Source: Francisellaceae bacterium
GTDB taxonomy: Bacteria; Pseudomonadota; Gammaproteobacteria; UBA6186; Azoamicaceae
NCBI GenBank assembly: GCA_018703155.1
Contig: JABJGS010000030.1
Location: forward strand, 1-43,242
Length of the DNA: 43,242 bases
Reading direction: 5' to 3'
The notes beneath the pieces are model-generated. The model was not told where the DNA came from. It searched no databases and saw only the letters and a program-made list of their open reading frames with translations. A program made the translations under genes and the position numbers. This document shows positions 17,902 to 27,161 of this stretch, one piece after another (the stretch's first letter is position 1; every line of letters begins with the position of its first letter).

Positions 17902-18459
17902 TTAGATCCTATTTTCTATTTTATCTGCAACAACAACTGGATTATCTTCAGCCAATTTTTTTCTACCCTGCTCTTTGTAATCATAAAGGCAATTATGCTC
18001 CAGGTAAAATAAATGCTTACTACAAAATTTTTCCATACATCTACATTCTTGCATCATCAATTCATTGCTATACCTGCAACCATCGGCAGCACATCTTAAT
18101 TTTTTTTTCTTTTTTTTGCTGCTAAGAGAAATAGTATGATCTCTAGCTACGCTACCTCCTGCTCCACTAACATCCGCAACTACAACTCTTGGGCTTTCAT
18201 TACATTCAGGTGCCGACAATTTTCTCGATAAATATTTAGCAATATGTTCATTAATCCCAGACTCATCTCTATCTAGTAGTTTAGATAATTCTTCAATCAT
18301 TGGATGTTGGTCATTAGTTATAGCAGTGTGGATACATATATAATCGTTATGAGTCAAATCTGCTCCATTACCAATAAGCTCCAATGCCACATCTATTTTT
18401 CCTTCTAATATTGAACGTAATAATCTCTCATTCTGAAGAATTAATTCTTGTTTGGGCAT
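17902..18459 (-). CDS. Ankyrin-like protein with C-terminal AN1 zinc finger
   Basis: A 185-residue protein. Residues 8-70 look like ankyrin-type helix pairs (LLRSILEGKIDVALELIGNG, then DLTHNDYICIHTAI). A six-lysine run (115-120) precedes an AN1 finger: Cys123, Cys128, Cys139, Cys141, Cys146, His149, His155, Cys157. The last part DYKEQGRKKLAEDNPVVV follows the eukaryotic ZFAND5/plant SAP tail, where it is near DYKxxxxxxIxxxNPVVxAxKI. AN1 proteins in eukaryotes bind ubiquitin, proteasome or p97. The first pair is spaced by four residues instead of the usual two. The lysine run could be a nuclear signal. AGGAGG lies six bases before the ATG. A eukaryotic origin of the finger is inference. Confidence 0.8.
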   Translation of the reverse strand: MPKQELILQNERLLRSILEGKIDVALELIGNGADLTHNDYICIHTAITNDQHPMIEELSKLLDRDESGINEHIAKYLSRKLSAPECNESPRVVVADVSGAGGSVARDHTISLSSKKKKKKLRCAADGCRYSNELMMQECRCMEKFCSKHLFYLEHNCLYDYKEQGRKKLAEDNPVVVADKIENRI

Positions 18460-18565
18460 ATTTTCCTCCTTATTTTTGATAATTTAGTTATACTATTATT
18501 AGTATTCATCCCTATCTATAATATAAGGGAAAATATAAACTTCAGTCAAAGTTAGTAAGTAAAAT

Positions 18566-19780
18566 ATGCCCAAAATAGAAATTGTCGCCATAGGAAATGA
18601 AGTATTACAGGGTGCAGTATTAAATAGCAATGCAGCTTTCATTGCTCAACAATTTAATAAAATTGGCCTGGAAGTTAACTCTCATGTTGTAGTTGGAGAT
18701 GATCTTACTGAAATAAAAGAAGTTTTGCTTTTCTCTATTGATCATTTTGATCTAACCATCGTAACTGGCGGACTAGGTTCTACATGTGATGATATAACTA
18801 AAAAAGTCCTTATAGAAATATATGAAACCAAACTGAAAATAAATGCCGACGTTCTTGAAAGTTTACAGAAACGCTATCCTAACATGAGAACAAATGACTT
18901 AGAAAACCAAGCGGCTGTTCCGAAAGAAGCTATCATCTTGTATAACGATATCGGAACGGCTCCGGGATTACTTTTAAAATCAAAAGATAATTTATTATTT
19001 TCCTTACCTGGGGTTCCTAAAGAAGTAGAATACTTAACCAAAACAGCACTTATTTCTATTATTAAGGAAAACTTCAACACAGAGGCATCTGTTAAATATT
19101 ATAATTTACATTTTGCTAAATTACCTGAAACAGATATCAATGAAAATATTGAATATATAACAACCCGATACCCTCAAATACAAATAGGAATTTATCCACA
19201 CTATGGCATCCTCACTATTCACCTAAGATTAAAGTCAACTCCAAGCAAATTTGAAATTCATTGCTTGGATGATGCCGCCAAATATTTAATCTCACAACAT
19301 CAAGATAACTTTTTTTCCGACCACTCATATGATCTACCTGAACTTATCAGTGAAATATGTTTAAAACATCAAACAACCATCTCTTTAACTCAAGATTTGA
19401 TCAACCTTCCTATTGGATATAAAATATCGTCAATACCTTCAGAGGAAAATGTAGTTATAGCCGATATGACACTTTCTCATGATGCTTTAATAAAACGATT
19501 CAGGCTTGACAAAGTTTCATCTCTAAAAGACGCTGCTATTTTTATTGCAAAAAATTCAAAATCTAGGTTTGAATCAAATATTAGCATTTCTATCGTTCAC
19601 CATACAAAAAATGATCATACAAAAGAAATAATGTATTGCTTCTATTTGGAAACTGGAAAACATACAATGCATCAGATACCATCCAGGCTTCAACCAAATA
19701 GCAAAGTAAGAAGGTCAATTATTTCAAACTATATATTAGCAGATTTGTTGAAATTCCTTCGATTACATATGGGCTCTTAA
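18566..19780 (+). CDS. cinA: CinA family protein (NMN amidohydrolase-like), degenerate C-terminal domain
   Basis: A 404-residue protein, near the usual CinA length. Residues 1-170 are the MoaB/MogA-like COG1058 domain with IVAIGNEVLQGAVLNSNAAF, TGGLGSTCDDITKK and LPGVPKEVEYL, all characteristic. This domain is an ADP-ribose pyrophosphatase in related proteins. Residues about 255-404 should be the CinA C-terminal deamidase (nicotinamide mononucleotide recycling), but the expected AESCTGG active-site motif is not seen; the equivalent stretch reads SLTQDLINLPIG. NMN deamidation is therefore probably lost. It starts 106 bases from the divergent ankyrin-AN1 gene. Confidence 0.75.
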   Translation: MPKIEIVAIGNEVLQGAVLNSNAAFIAQQFNKIGLEVNSHVVVGDDLTEIKEVLLFSIDHFDLTIVTGGLGSTCDDITKKVLIEIYETKLKINADVLESLQKRYPNMRTNDLENQAAVPKEAIILYNDIGTAPGLLLKSKDNLLFSLPGVPKEVEYLTKTALISIIKENFNTEASVKYYNLHFAKLPETDINENIEYITTRYPQIQIGIYPHYGILTIHLRLKSTPSKFEIHCLDDAAKYLISQHQDNFFSDHSYDLPELISEICLKHQTTISLTQDLINLPIGYKISSIPSEENVVIADMTLSHDALIKRFRLDKVSSLKDAAIFIAKNSKSRFESNISISIVHHTKNDHTKEIMYCFYLETGKHTMHQIPSRLQPNSKVRRSIISNYILADLLKFLRLHMGS

Positions 19781-19921
19781 CTGTTATGGTTGAAATCTTT
19801 CAACTCAAGTTGATATCGGTAATCTAATTTAATATTTGAAATAAATCACCCAAGGTTCAGTTAAAGTTTTTTGGATGTAAAATGAATATATCATGTATTT
19901 AATTAAGTATATTTTTTTTGA

Positions 19922-20293
19922 TTAAACTAATAAACCACCTACTCTATATGCAAGGATCCCTAAAACAATAGATAAGATAGCAGCAGCAATCATATGAAGA
20001 ATATTCTCTTTTAGAATTTGGTCAAATTGTAATATTAGAGCAGAAAATGTCGTGAAGCTTGAAATGAGACCAGTAAAAAGAAAGCTATGCCAGTATGAGC
20101 CTAACTGATACTTAACAATAACAACTTGCAATACTCCAGCTAATAGGCAACCAAACGTATTTACAATTAACAGTCCTATGGGCAACCCCATAAATCTAGT
20201 CATACTGGTGTTTGCCACAACGTCTCTAAGAATTGCCCCAAATGCACCTCCAAGGGCAACCATTCCAACCTGAAAAAAACTAGACTTAATCAT
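19922..20293 (-). CDS. crcB: CrcB/Fluc fluoride ion channel
   Basis: A 123-residue protein of normal CrcB length with four hydrophobic segments and family motifs: GGAFGAILRD near the start, IGLLIVNTFGCLLAG, and GLISSFTTFSALILQF with the conserved TTFS. The proteins work as dimers in the inner membrane to release fluoride. The usual Arg-Tyr after the first GG motif reads Arg-Asp here. It lies between cinA and the next gene on the opposite strand and has no visible fluoride riboswitch in the 60 bases before it. In several gammaproteobacteria crcB sits next to serS; here it is about 11 kb away. Confidence 0.9.
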   Translation of the reverse strand: MIKSSFFQVGMVALGGAFGAILRDVVANTSMTRFMGLPIGLLIVNTFGCLLAGVLQVVIVKYQLGSYWHSFLFTGLISSFTTFSALILQFDQILKENILHMIAAAILSIVLGILAYRVGGLLV

Positions 20294-20351
20294 ATAGGTA
20301 TTAATACCTGTAATGCATGTACACTCTTAATTTTAAGTATTAGGGCAGCTT

Positions 20352-21353
20352 GTGTCAAAGGATAATGAAAAATTAGAAAAAGAAGGTGAAGATAATGACT
20401 GGAGTCTTGAACAAGGGTTTTGGACAACAGCATATTGGATTAATTTTATTCTTTGCAGTGTATCGTTTTTTCTATCAACAGCATTCTCATTATTAAGCAA
20501 GATTCCTGTGTTAGGGTTTTTTGCAAAACCATTAGAGGTTTCATTTGGCATAATTGCCAACCTTTCATGGATAGCACTAACCAAATGTGAATCAAAAGTA
20601 GGCTGGGAGAACTCACTATTTAAAAGCCAACTACTATCATCAGCATATGGAAAAATGACAGAGCATGAAATGATTGCTGGTGTTTTTGGCGTTATTGCAA
20701 CTGTAGCAATTGGCCTTGGATTTATCTTTCCGCCGTTGGGTCTTGCTATGGGGGTTGTCGCTGCAGCAATGATAACATTTAGTAATGTTTTTTGGAGCCA
20801 AGGAGAAGAAGTTAGAAAGTTAACCCTCAAGGAAAATGAACCATTTGATGAGTTAAAGGATGATGTTGTGAAAGCTCATAATCACCAGGTCCGATATTCA
20901 AAATTTTCTGCAGCATCAACCTTACTTCTAACTGCTTCATGTATTGCAGCATTAATATTTCCACCAGCAGCAATACCTATTGCAGCCCTATCTGTTTTTA
21001 CTGTAGCTATTGGAGCAATATTCAAAATTGCAAACATTATAAAAACACGATCTATTGAAAATCGTAGAAACATTTTAATTGATGAAAAAAATACTAATCC
21101 AGATTCCAGGCATTTCGGTGAAGAGACTGCATTGTTGCATGAACATGATCTAAAGCTAAGATCACAAGAACAAGTCAACTCCCTGGGTATTGAACGTGTC
21201 TCTACAATGAATACCGGACTAGAAACAGAAAAAAGAAGTCTTTCAAATACAACAATACATGCCATGAGCAAGGTTGTTGAATATTTTGAAGAAAATAAAC
21301 CTATACTACCAAGCGCCCCCTGCAAAAAAACACGATCACCTCTTAAAAAATAG
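20352..21353 (+). CDS. Four-helix membrane protein of unknown function, possible frameshift at its end
   Basis: A GTG at 20352 with AGGG upstream gives 333 residues. It has an acidic polar start, hydrophobic segments at about 28-52, 60-75, 105-140 and 185-225, and a long polar C-terminal tail of about 110 residues (ERVSTMNTGLETEKRSLSN). Membrane effectors of Legionella-like bacteria often have this shape, but no family was recognised. The frame ends KKTRSPLKK at six A's (21345-21350). If one A is skipped, the reading continues to 21465 with 40 more codons (LKNSNNHIANKLNGPEDD, ending KQGASRKK). That tail has coding-like, hydrophilic composition, so a frameshift or sequencing error is plausible. 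The divergent crcB gene starts 59 bases away. Confidence 0.65.
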   Translation: MSKDNEKLEKEGEDNDWSLEQGFWTTAYWINFILCSVSFFLSTAFSLLSKIPVLGFFAKPLEVSFGIIANLSWIALTKCESKVGWENSLFKSQLLSSAYGKMTEHEMIAGVFGVIATVAIGLGFIFPPLGLAMGVVAAAMITFSNVFWSQGEEVRKLTLKENEPFDELKDDVVKAHNHQVRYSKFSAASTLLLTASCIAALIFPPAAIPIAALSVFTVAIGAIFKIANIIKTRSIENRRNILIDEKNTNPDSRHFGEETALLHEHDLKLRSQEQVNSLGIERVSTMNTGLETEKRSLSNTTIHAMSKVVEYFEENKPILPSAPCKKTRSPLKK

Positions 21354-21540
21354 CAACAATCATATTGCAAATAAACTCAACGGACCAGAAGATGATACTC
21401 CTACCCCGTCAGATACTAAAGACAAAGAGTCACGACACAAGCAAGGTGCTTCTAGAAAGAAATAAGAATACTCTGAAAATTGATGCCTAATGGAAACCAC
21501 TATATACTAACACAGCATTTTATCTAGAATGGCCCTGTAA

Positions 21541-22704
21541 ATGTTTATTTTAATTATCCTGCTCTCCACTGTTATCTATCTTGCTACGGATATATATTTA
21601 CCCGCAATGCCTGAGTTGTGCAACTACTTTAAAGTATCAGAAGACTCTATGCAGCTTAGTATCTCACTATTTATTCTTGGGGCATCGATTAGCCAAATAT
21701 TCTATGGTGCTATTTCAGATAAATATGGTCGCAAAGTTGGTCTGATTACAGGTCTAGTTGCAAGTCTTATTGGCACGTCAACATTGGTTTTTGCTGAGTC
21801 TGCCGATATGTTTAACTTTGGAAGATTGTTGCAAGGACTTGGCTTAGGAAGCTGCATCGCAGTACCCCGCTCTATCTTACCTGACTTATATTCTGGAAAA
21901 AAACTAGCAACTTATGGTTCATATATGGCAATGGCAGCGCCAATTGTCCTTTCTACTGCTCCAATAATAGGCGCCTATATTCAGTATATCTATTCATGGC
22001 GAGGAATTTTTCAATTTTTATTGCTATATAGCATCTGCCTAATTGGTTTAGTAATATTCAAACTACCAGAAACCAATAATTTTAAGGCCAATAATGCAAC
22101 TGACCTTAAGATTATAAAAACTAATATTATTAAAATACTGTCTGAGACAACATACATTGCTGGCACCATATGCTCATCTGCCGTAATGTTTTCTGTATAT
22201 TTTTATATATCCTCCAGCCCTTTTATTATTCAAAATCAAGCAGGAGCAAGCTATATTGAATATTCATGGATGATGGGTGCCAATGGGATCATGATTATGG
22301 CTGGCGCATTCATAAATAAAACCTTAATTAAATATTTCAGTCTAAATAAGATGATCAAGATTGGAGCTTTGACTAATTTATCATGTGGATTATTACTACT
22401 AGCAGTTGTATTTTTCATAACACAACTATCACCTTTATTCGTTGTCTTACCATGTTTTTTGATTTTCATAGGATGTGGATTTACTTTCTCAAATTCATTA
22501 GCAATTTGCCTGGAAAAGGTGCATAAAAATGCTCTTGGTGTTGCTGTCGCTCTATTTAGTACAGTGCAAATGCTTGGCGGATTTTTAGGTAGTTACAGCA
22601 CATCACTGATATCAGATGATGGGGTTTTATCTCTTTCTCTAGCTATTATTATTCCCAGTACTTTATCATTTTTAAGCATCAAAATATTTATAAAGGAAGA
22701 ATAA
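21541..22704 (+). CDS. MFS transporter, Bcr/CflA-like
   Basis: A 387-residue protein with about twelve hydrophobic segments. The start LATDIYLPAMPELCNYFKV and the loop YGAISDKYGRKVGL are the standard motifs of the Bcr/CflA drug-efflux group of the major facilitator superfamily. These proteins expel bicyclomycin, chloramphenicol or similar compounds by proton antiport. The start ATG lies on a weak ribosome site. The next gene begins 3 bases after the stop, so the two form a translation-coupled pair, which hints that transporter and peptidase act in one pathway. Confidence 0.88.
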   Translation: MFILIILLSTVIYLATDIYLPAMPELCNYFKVSEDSMQLSISLFILGASISQIFYGAISDKYGRKVGLITGLVASLIGTSTLVFAESADMFNFGRLLQGLGLGSCIAVPRSILPDLYSGKKLATYGSYMAMAAPIVLSTAPIIGAYIQYIYSWRGIFQFLLLYSICLIGLVIFKLPETNNFKANNATDLKIIKTNIIKILSETTYIAGTICSSAVMFSVYFYISSSPFIIQNQAGASYIEYSWMMGANGIMIMAGAFINKTLIKYFSLNKMIKIGALTNLSCGLLLLAVVFFITQLSPLFVVLPCFLIFIGCGFTFSNSLAICLEKVHKNALGVAVALFSTVQMLGGFLGSYSTSLISDDGVLSLSLAIIIPSTLSFLSIKIFIKEE

Positions 22705-22707
22705 ACT

Positions 22708-24495
22708 GTGACTTATTGGAACGCAGATAAAATCACTAAAAGCTTAATCACTTATTGTGATTTATCTGTCGATAATGATGGTACTCAGTACTTTCTTCGC
22801 ACCAGCCCCACTTCTGGCAAACTCATATTAACTTCTTGTGAAAATAACAAACTTCGTTTCTTTGAATCTATTCGCCCAGGCTCTCATATGTATGAGTACG
22901 GTGGCCGTAGTTATCACATACATGAAAATACTTGCTATTATATTTGTTCTGATTCTGGCTTTATTTTGAGTTGTGATTTGGTTACTGAAGATAAAGAAAT
23001 TATTGTTGATAATGGTATATATTGCTGTCCTACTTACACAAGCGCAGGAATTATTTTTTTGAAAGATGAGATTGCTGAAAAAAACACATGCGCAATATCC
23101 ATCTATTCTTTCGAGAAAAAAGCAGTTATTGAATTATTTTCTGGATATAAATATATTTCTGATGTCGCAATTGATACAACAAAAGGATCCATTGCCTGGG
23201 TCTGTGGCAATAGCATGCCATGGGAATCAACAAATTTATATAAAGCTATTTTAAATGGTATCGACATTTCAAAAATAACCTGTATAGGCGATTCTAGTAA
23301 TGTATCCTACTGCGAACCTCAATGGGGACAGGATGGAGAATTATATTGCATTAATGATAGCAATAATTGGTGGAATATATATAGAGTCGAGGCTGATAAT
23401 AATTTAACTAACATTTGCTCACTCCCAAATGATTTTAGTAAACCTGCATGGGTACAAGGAAAATATAATTACTCAATTACCAATGACTATATCATTGCAA
23501 ATTATCTTGTAGACGGTTACTGCCAATTAATAACTATTAACTTAAATGATTTACAGATAACAAAAATTCCAACAGAGCCTGGTTATATTGGGGAGCTCTC
23601 AAATATCGTTAACTCATATTTTTCCTATTTAATTTTCACGACCAATAAATTACCTTGTATTTACTTATATAACCTTTCTACGATGTCACAACAAGCAGTT
23701 GAAAAATTAGACTTGCAAATACCACAATCACATATATCTATCCCTGAAATTATAAATATTCCAAACAATACCGGTAATATAAACTGTTTGTACTACCCAC
23801 CAACAAATGAGGCCGATAGTAGCTGCCCTTTACTATTAAAAATTCATGGTGGACCAACATCAATGTCATATCCAGGCATTGATCCTAAAATTCAGTTTTG
23901 GACTAGTAGAAACTTTGCAGTATTAGATGTTAATTATGGTGGCAGCAGTGGATTTGGCAGAGAATATCGTGATCTTTTATATGGTAATTGGGGCCGTAAA
24001 GATGTGTTAGATTGTATAACCGCAATAGAATATATCTTCAAAGAAAAACCTATTAACTTACAGCAAGTATTTGCCAGAGGAAGCAGCGCTGGTGGATTTA
24101 CTGTTTTAAACATCTTAGGCACTAGCAATATTATTAAAAAAGCATCTTGTTATTATAGCGTTACTGATTTAGAGAGTCTTACCAACTCAGAAACAAATTC
24201 ACTAGAAAATAGTTATATAAATTCTCTTGTTGGCAAGCACCTAACAAAGAACGAACTCTATGTACTCTCCCCTATATCAAAGGTTGCCAATATTTCAACC
24301 GAAGTTATATTTTTTCAAGGCTTAAAAGATACAGTGGTTCTTCCCGAGCAAAGTGAAGTGATGTTTAACGCCCTTAAAGATAATGGTATAAACTGTGAGT
24401 ATATAGAATACCCAGACGAAGGTCATAGTTTTAAATCAGCAGAAGTTATCAAGGATGCTCTTGAAAAAGAATATGTGTTTTTTTCTACAGTATAA
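22708..24495 (+). CDS. Prolyl oligopeptidase-family S9 peptidase (acylaminoacyl-peptidase-like)
   Basis: A GTG at 22708, with AAGGAAG overlapping the end of the MFS gene, gives 595 residues, normal for S9C enzymes. The N-terminal 350 residues are a beta-propeller-like region. The C-terminal alpha/beta-hydrolase has the oxyanion stretch LLKIHGGPTS, the nucleophile GSSAGG (Ser460), Asp541 (GLKDTVV) and His573 (EGHSF). It should cut short peptides or release N-terminal blocked residues. No signal peptide is seen, so it is cytoplasmic. Coupling to an efflux pump could mean peptide antibiotic turnover, which is inference. Confidence 0.88.
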   Translation: MTYWNADKITKSLITYCDLSVDNDGTQYFLRTSPTSGKLILTSCENNKLRFFESIRPGSHMYEYGGRSYHIHENTCYYICSDSGFILSCDLVTEDKEIIVDNGIYCCPTYTSAGIIFLKDEIAEKNTCAISIYSFEKKAVIELFSGYKYISDVAIDTTKGSIAWVCGNSMPWESTNLYKAILNGIDISKITCIGDSSNVSYCEPQWGQDGELYCINDSNNWWNIYRVEADNNLTNICSLPNDFSKPAWVQGKYNYSITNDYIIANYLVDGYCQLITINLNDLQITKIPTEPGYIGELSNIVNSYFSYLIFTTNKLPCIYLYNLSTMSQQAVEKLDLQIPQSHISIPEIINIPNNTGNINCLYYPPTNEADSSCPLLLKIHGGPTSMSYPGIDPKIQFWTSRNFAVLDVNYGGSSGFGREYRDLLYGNWGRKDVLDCITAIEYIFKEKPINLQQVFARGSSAGGFTVLNILGTSNIIKKASCYYSVTDLESLTNSETNSLENSYINSLVGKHLTKNELYVLSPISKVANISTEVIFFQGLKDTVVLPEQSEVMFNALKDNGINCEYIEYPDEGHSFKSAEVIKDALEKEYVFFSTV

Positions 24496-24515
24496 TTTTA
24501 ATCTTAATAATGAGA

Positions 24516-24542
24516 TTCGCCCCCTGAGATTCAAAGGGCGAA
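24516..24542. terminator. Hairpin between convergent genes
   Basis: TTCGCCC (24516-24522) pairs with GGGCGAA (24536-24542) around a 13-base loop. It sits between the ends of the S9 peptidase and the Deg9-like protease genes and could stop both transcripts. No strong T run on either side. Confidence 0.45.
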
Positions 24543-24558
24543 ATATCACAAGTCTCTA

Positions 24559-27126
24559 CTAATACTTATTTTTCCTTCTTTTACTATTTCTGCCTGCGCC
24601 AGAACCAGCTCTTTTATTACCAGCTTTGGGTTCATCAGGGACAAAATCTTCATCTTCAGAAGAATCATCTTCGGCAAGCTCCCCAAGCCTGCTTTGAAAA
24701 GCCTGGCGATGTGACAACGACAACATGTTTACAGCCTCCATCGCTTCCCTGCCACCCTTCATATTCGCAAGCCCAGTGAATTCCTTTTCATCGTCAACAA
24801 TGAAATCTCTCATTCCATCGCTCATTTCATCACTATCATCAGCTTCTGAGTCGGATCTAGCTCTTCTAGAACTAGTTGATGCCTCAGCTCTAACTTTAGC
24901 TTTAGCTTTGCTGGGTCTAGATACCACTGCAACTTCTAACTCATCATCACCATCTGAATCACTTTCAACAACTCTACGTTTAGAAGCTCTTCGACTCTTT
25001 GGTGCATGCCTATCTGTTCTTACTAGACTTAGTCTCGCGCCAGAGCTAGAGCTAGAGCTAGGTCTCGATTTCGGTGCTCTATGCGTTGGTGCTATAGTAC
25101 CATGACCAGTAGTCCCTAATGCTGTTTTAGCTGCAACAGAAACGCTTAAATCAAGAACCGTATCTTTATTTGCCTCATAATCAGCAGCAATAATAACTGA
25201 GCCATCAGCTCTAACTCTAGAGCGAACATCTACATGCCGAACAAAGTAATGTGCAATCATGTCTGAATTTAAATCTGATGAAGTTTTCGTGACGCCCTCT
25301 AGATCATTCTGTTCTGCAAGCTCTTGATCTTGCTCTGCTGTAAATTTTTTAATATGAACAACAGCCCCATTGCATAACTCATATTTGATAACACTACCAA
25401 TATCTATATCCTCAAATATTTCTTTTAAATGCACCATGTTTTTCACTTCAATATCGTTTACTCTATTGAGTGCAAGCCCTTCGAATCTATCGAAAGAATT
25501 AGTAAGATCTGAACTGAAGACATTATTTATAAATATAATTTCATCGGTCTCAACGACTCTTGCCGCCAAATCAATTTTTTTACCTCTAAATAATTGATCT
25601 TCATTTAAATTTTCTATGTTATTTTGGGATACTGGACAAAATGTAAAACCAGACTCTATTAGGTATGTTGGTCCACGGTTATATCTAATAGGCCTCGCCA
25701 TTAAGGATTGTGAGAATTGACTTTCAACTGTAATATTTATGTCCAAAACCTGACCATCTCTTAGTACTTTTGCAGGTAGATTTGCTCCTATGTCAGACAT
25801 GGCAGCCTCATGAGTCCAGTCAACATGGTTCAGCCATGGGTAATCAATGGTCGCATCATTATTGATTCTCTTACCATTTATTTCCATTAAAACATCACCT
25901 GACTTCACACCTGCACCGGCATTAAACAATGTCGGCACTTTTAAAACTAATATACCACTTTGTTCAGAGCTCATTCCCATAACTTCTCTCTGATCTTCAT
26001 TATCTAAATCCTGTGTATCAAAAGGTAACTCAGGAAACCCTCTCAACCTAGGATCTTGTTTTAATGAATCTCTTAAGAATTTTTTCACAATACAGTTTGG
26101 TATGATATACCCCAACCCATCAGCAAATGCTATACCTTGGAATGCAACACCAGCTAATTTATCTTTATGAAAAACAGGGCCTCCGCTATTTCCAGCATTT
26201 ATTGCTGCATCAACTTGAATTTGTAATAACTCTTGCATACGATGAACATATGTTGAAACTTCGACCCTACTAACTCGACCAAAGGTCTCTGATAGTTCAT
26301 TCCCCCCCATTGGGAAACCTTTAACTGAAACTTTTTTGCCTGCAGCAACAACATCTAAGTCTTGAGCCAATTCAATAGGCTTAATTCCGCCAAAGAATTC
26401 TTCGGGGTTTTGCACTATTTCAAGTAATGCTAAATCAGCCTCAGAACAAATATTTATTGCTCTTGCAGTGTATTTTTTTGCGCCTGTAGACTTTCTAACC
26501 TGAAGTCTACGGTAATTATCTGTGACATGAGCATTTGTCAAAATCATTAGTTTATCTTCAAATTTTATTACTGTTCCAGAACCTGTCCATGAAGTGGAAC
26601 TTGATTTTAAGTGTGGATTGTCATAATCAAATTCTGACGCTGTATTAAATATTTGTACAATTGAATTTTTCTTTTCACTACCTTTTGCATATTCAGAATC
26701 TTCAACTCCACCTTTTGGCATACTTGTCCTTCCCATATCTCCAGAATCCGCCGACGTCGAGGTATCAAAGCTTGATCCTCGACTTACGCTATCACCCACT
26801 TTGAGGCCTAGTCCCTCACCTTCATTTCTCAATAAATCTTCACTTTGAGTACTATCATCGTCTAATTCCGTCTCAGAGCCATCATCATCCAATTCTGTTG
26901 ATGATTTTTTAGCTGAACCCCGTAGCTCTACTTCATCTTCATCATCATCACTTCCACTCCCAGCTAATAAGTCTTCACTTTCATGGCCATCATCTTCTGA
27001 ATCAGAAAACCCAGGCATTCTCTCTAGCGGTAATGGACCTTTTGCTGTTTTTGCAATTTGCGCCTCCATAGCATCAGAAAACTCCTTGTTCTTGGCAGGA
27101 TTTTTAAAATATTTTGAATCTTTCAT
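24559..27126 (-). CDS. Deg9-like (HtrA/DegP family) serine protease with acidic tracts and nuclear-localisation-like tail
   Basis: An 855-residue protein. Residues 40-110 are highly acidic. Residues about 150-350 are a trypsin-fold HtrA protease with catalytic His200 (LTNAHV), Asp231 (EADLALLE) and Ser314 (AGNSGGP). Details such as KGFPMGG, SRVEVSTYVH and AGVAFQG with GYIIPN resemble the plant nuclear protease DEG9 and fungal Nma111 more than DegP. PDZ-like segments follow (AGAGVKSGDVLMEING; LALNRVNDIEVKN). From about 680 there is a Ser/Asp/Lys-rich region with basic clusters PKSRRASKRRV (709-719) and KR plus KRRK (838-852), a bipartite nuclear-signal pattern, and acidic DFIVDDE and EDEDFVPDE. 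No signal peptide, so it is not periplasmic. GGGAGAG supports the start. A secreted, nucleus-targeted protease is inferred. Confidence 0.85.
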   Translation of the reverse strand: MKDSKYFKNPAKNKEFSDAMEAQIAKTAKGPLPLERMPGFSDSEDDGHESEDLLAGSGSDDDEDEVELRGSAKKSSTELDDDGSETELDDDSTQSEDLLRNEGEGLGLKVGDSVSRGSSFDTSTSADSGDMGRTSMPKGGVEDSEYAKGSEKKNSIVQIFNTASEFDYDNPHLKSSSTSWTGSGTVIKFEDKLMILTNAHVTDNYRRLQVRKSTGAKKYTARAINICSEADLALLEIVQNPEEFFGGIKPIELAQDLDVVAAGKKVSVKGFPMGGNELSETFGRVSRVEVSTYVHRMQELLQIQVDAAINAGNSGGPVFHKDKLAGVAFQGIAFADGLGYIIPNCIVKKFLRDSLKQDPRLRGFPELPFDTQDLDNEDQREVMGMSSEQSGILVLKVPTLFNAGAGVKSGDVLMEINGKRINNDATIDYPWLNHVDWTHEAAMSDIGANLPAKVLRDGQVLDINITVESQFSQSLMARPIRYNRGPTYLIESGFTFCPVSQNNIENLNEDQLFRGKKIDLAARVVETDEIIFINNVFSSDLTNSFDRFEGLALNRVNDIEVKNMVHLKEIFEDIDIGSVIKYELCNGAVVHIKKFTAEQDQELAEQNDLEGVTKTSSDLNSDMIAHYFVRHVDVRSRVRADGSVIIAADYEANKDTVLDLSVSVAAKTALGTTGHGTIAPTHRAPKSRPSSSSSSGARLSLVRTDRHAPKSRRASKRRVVESDSDGDDELEVAVVSRPSKAKAKVRAEASTSSRRARSDSEADDSDEMSDGMRDFIVDDEKEFTGLANMKGGREAMEAVNMLSLSHRQAFQSRLGELAEDDSSEDEDFVPDEPKAGNKRAGSGAGRNSKRRKNKY

Positions 27127-27161
27127 GTACTCTCCCTTGTCTACACTAATCTTATATTTGA

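Noticed and set aside
24725-25105. 126-codon plus-strand frame in the Deg9-like tail
   Set aside because: A mirror of the low-complexity Ser/Asp/Lys-rich coding strand.
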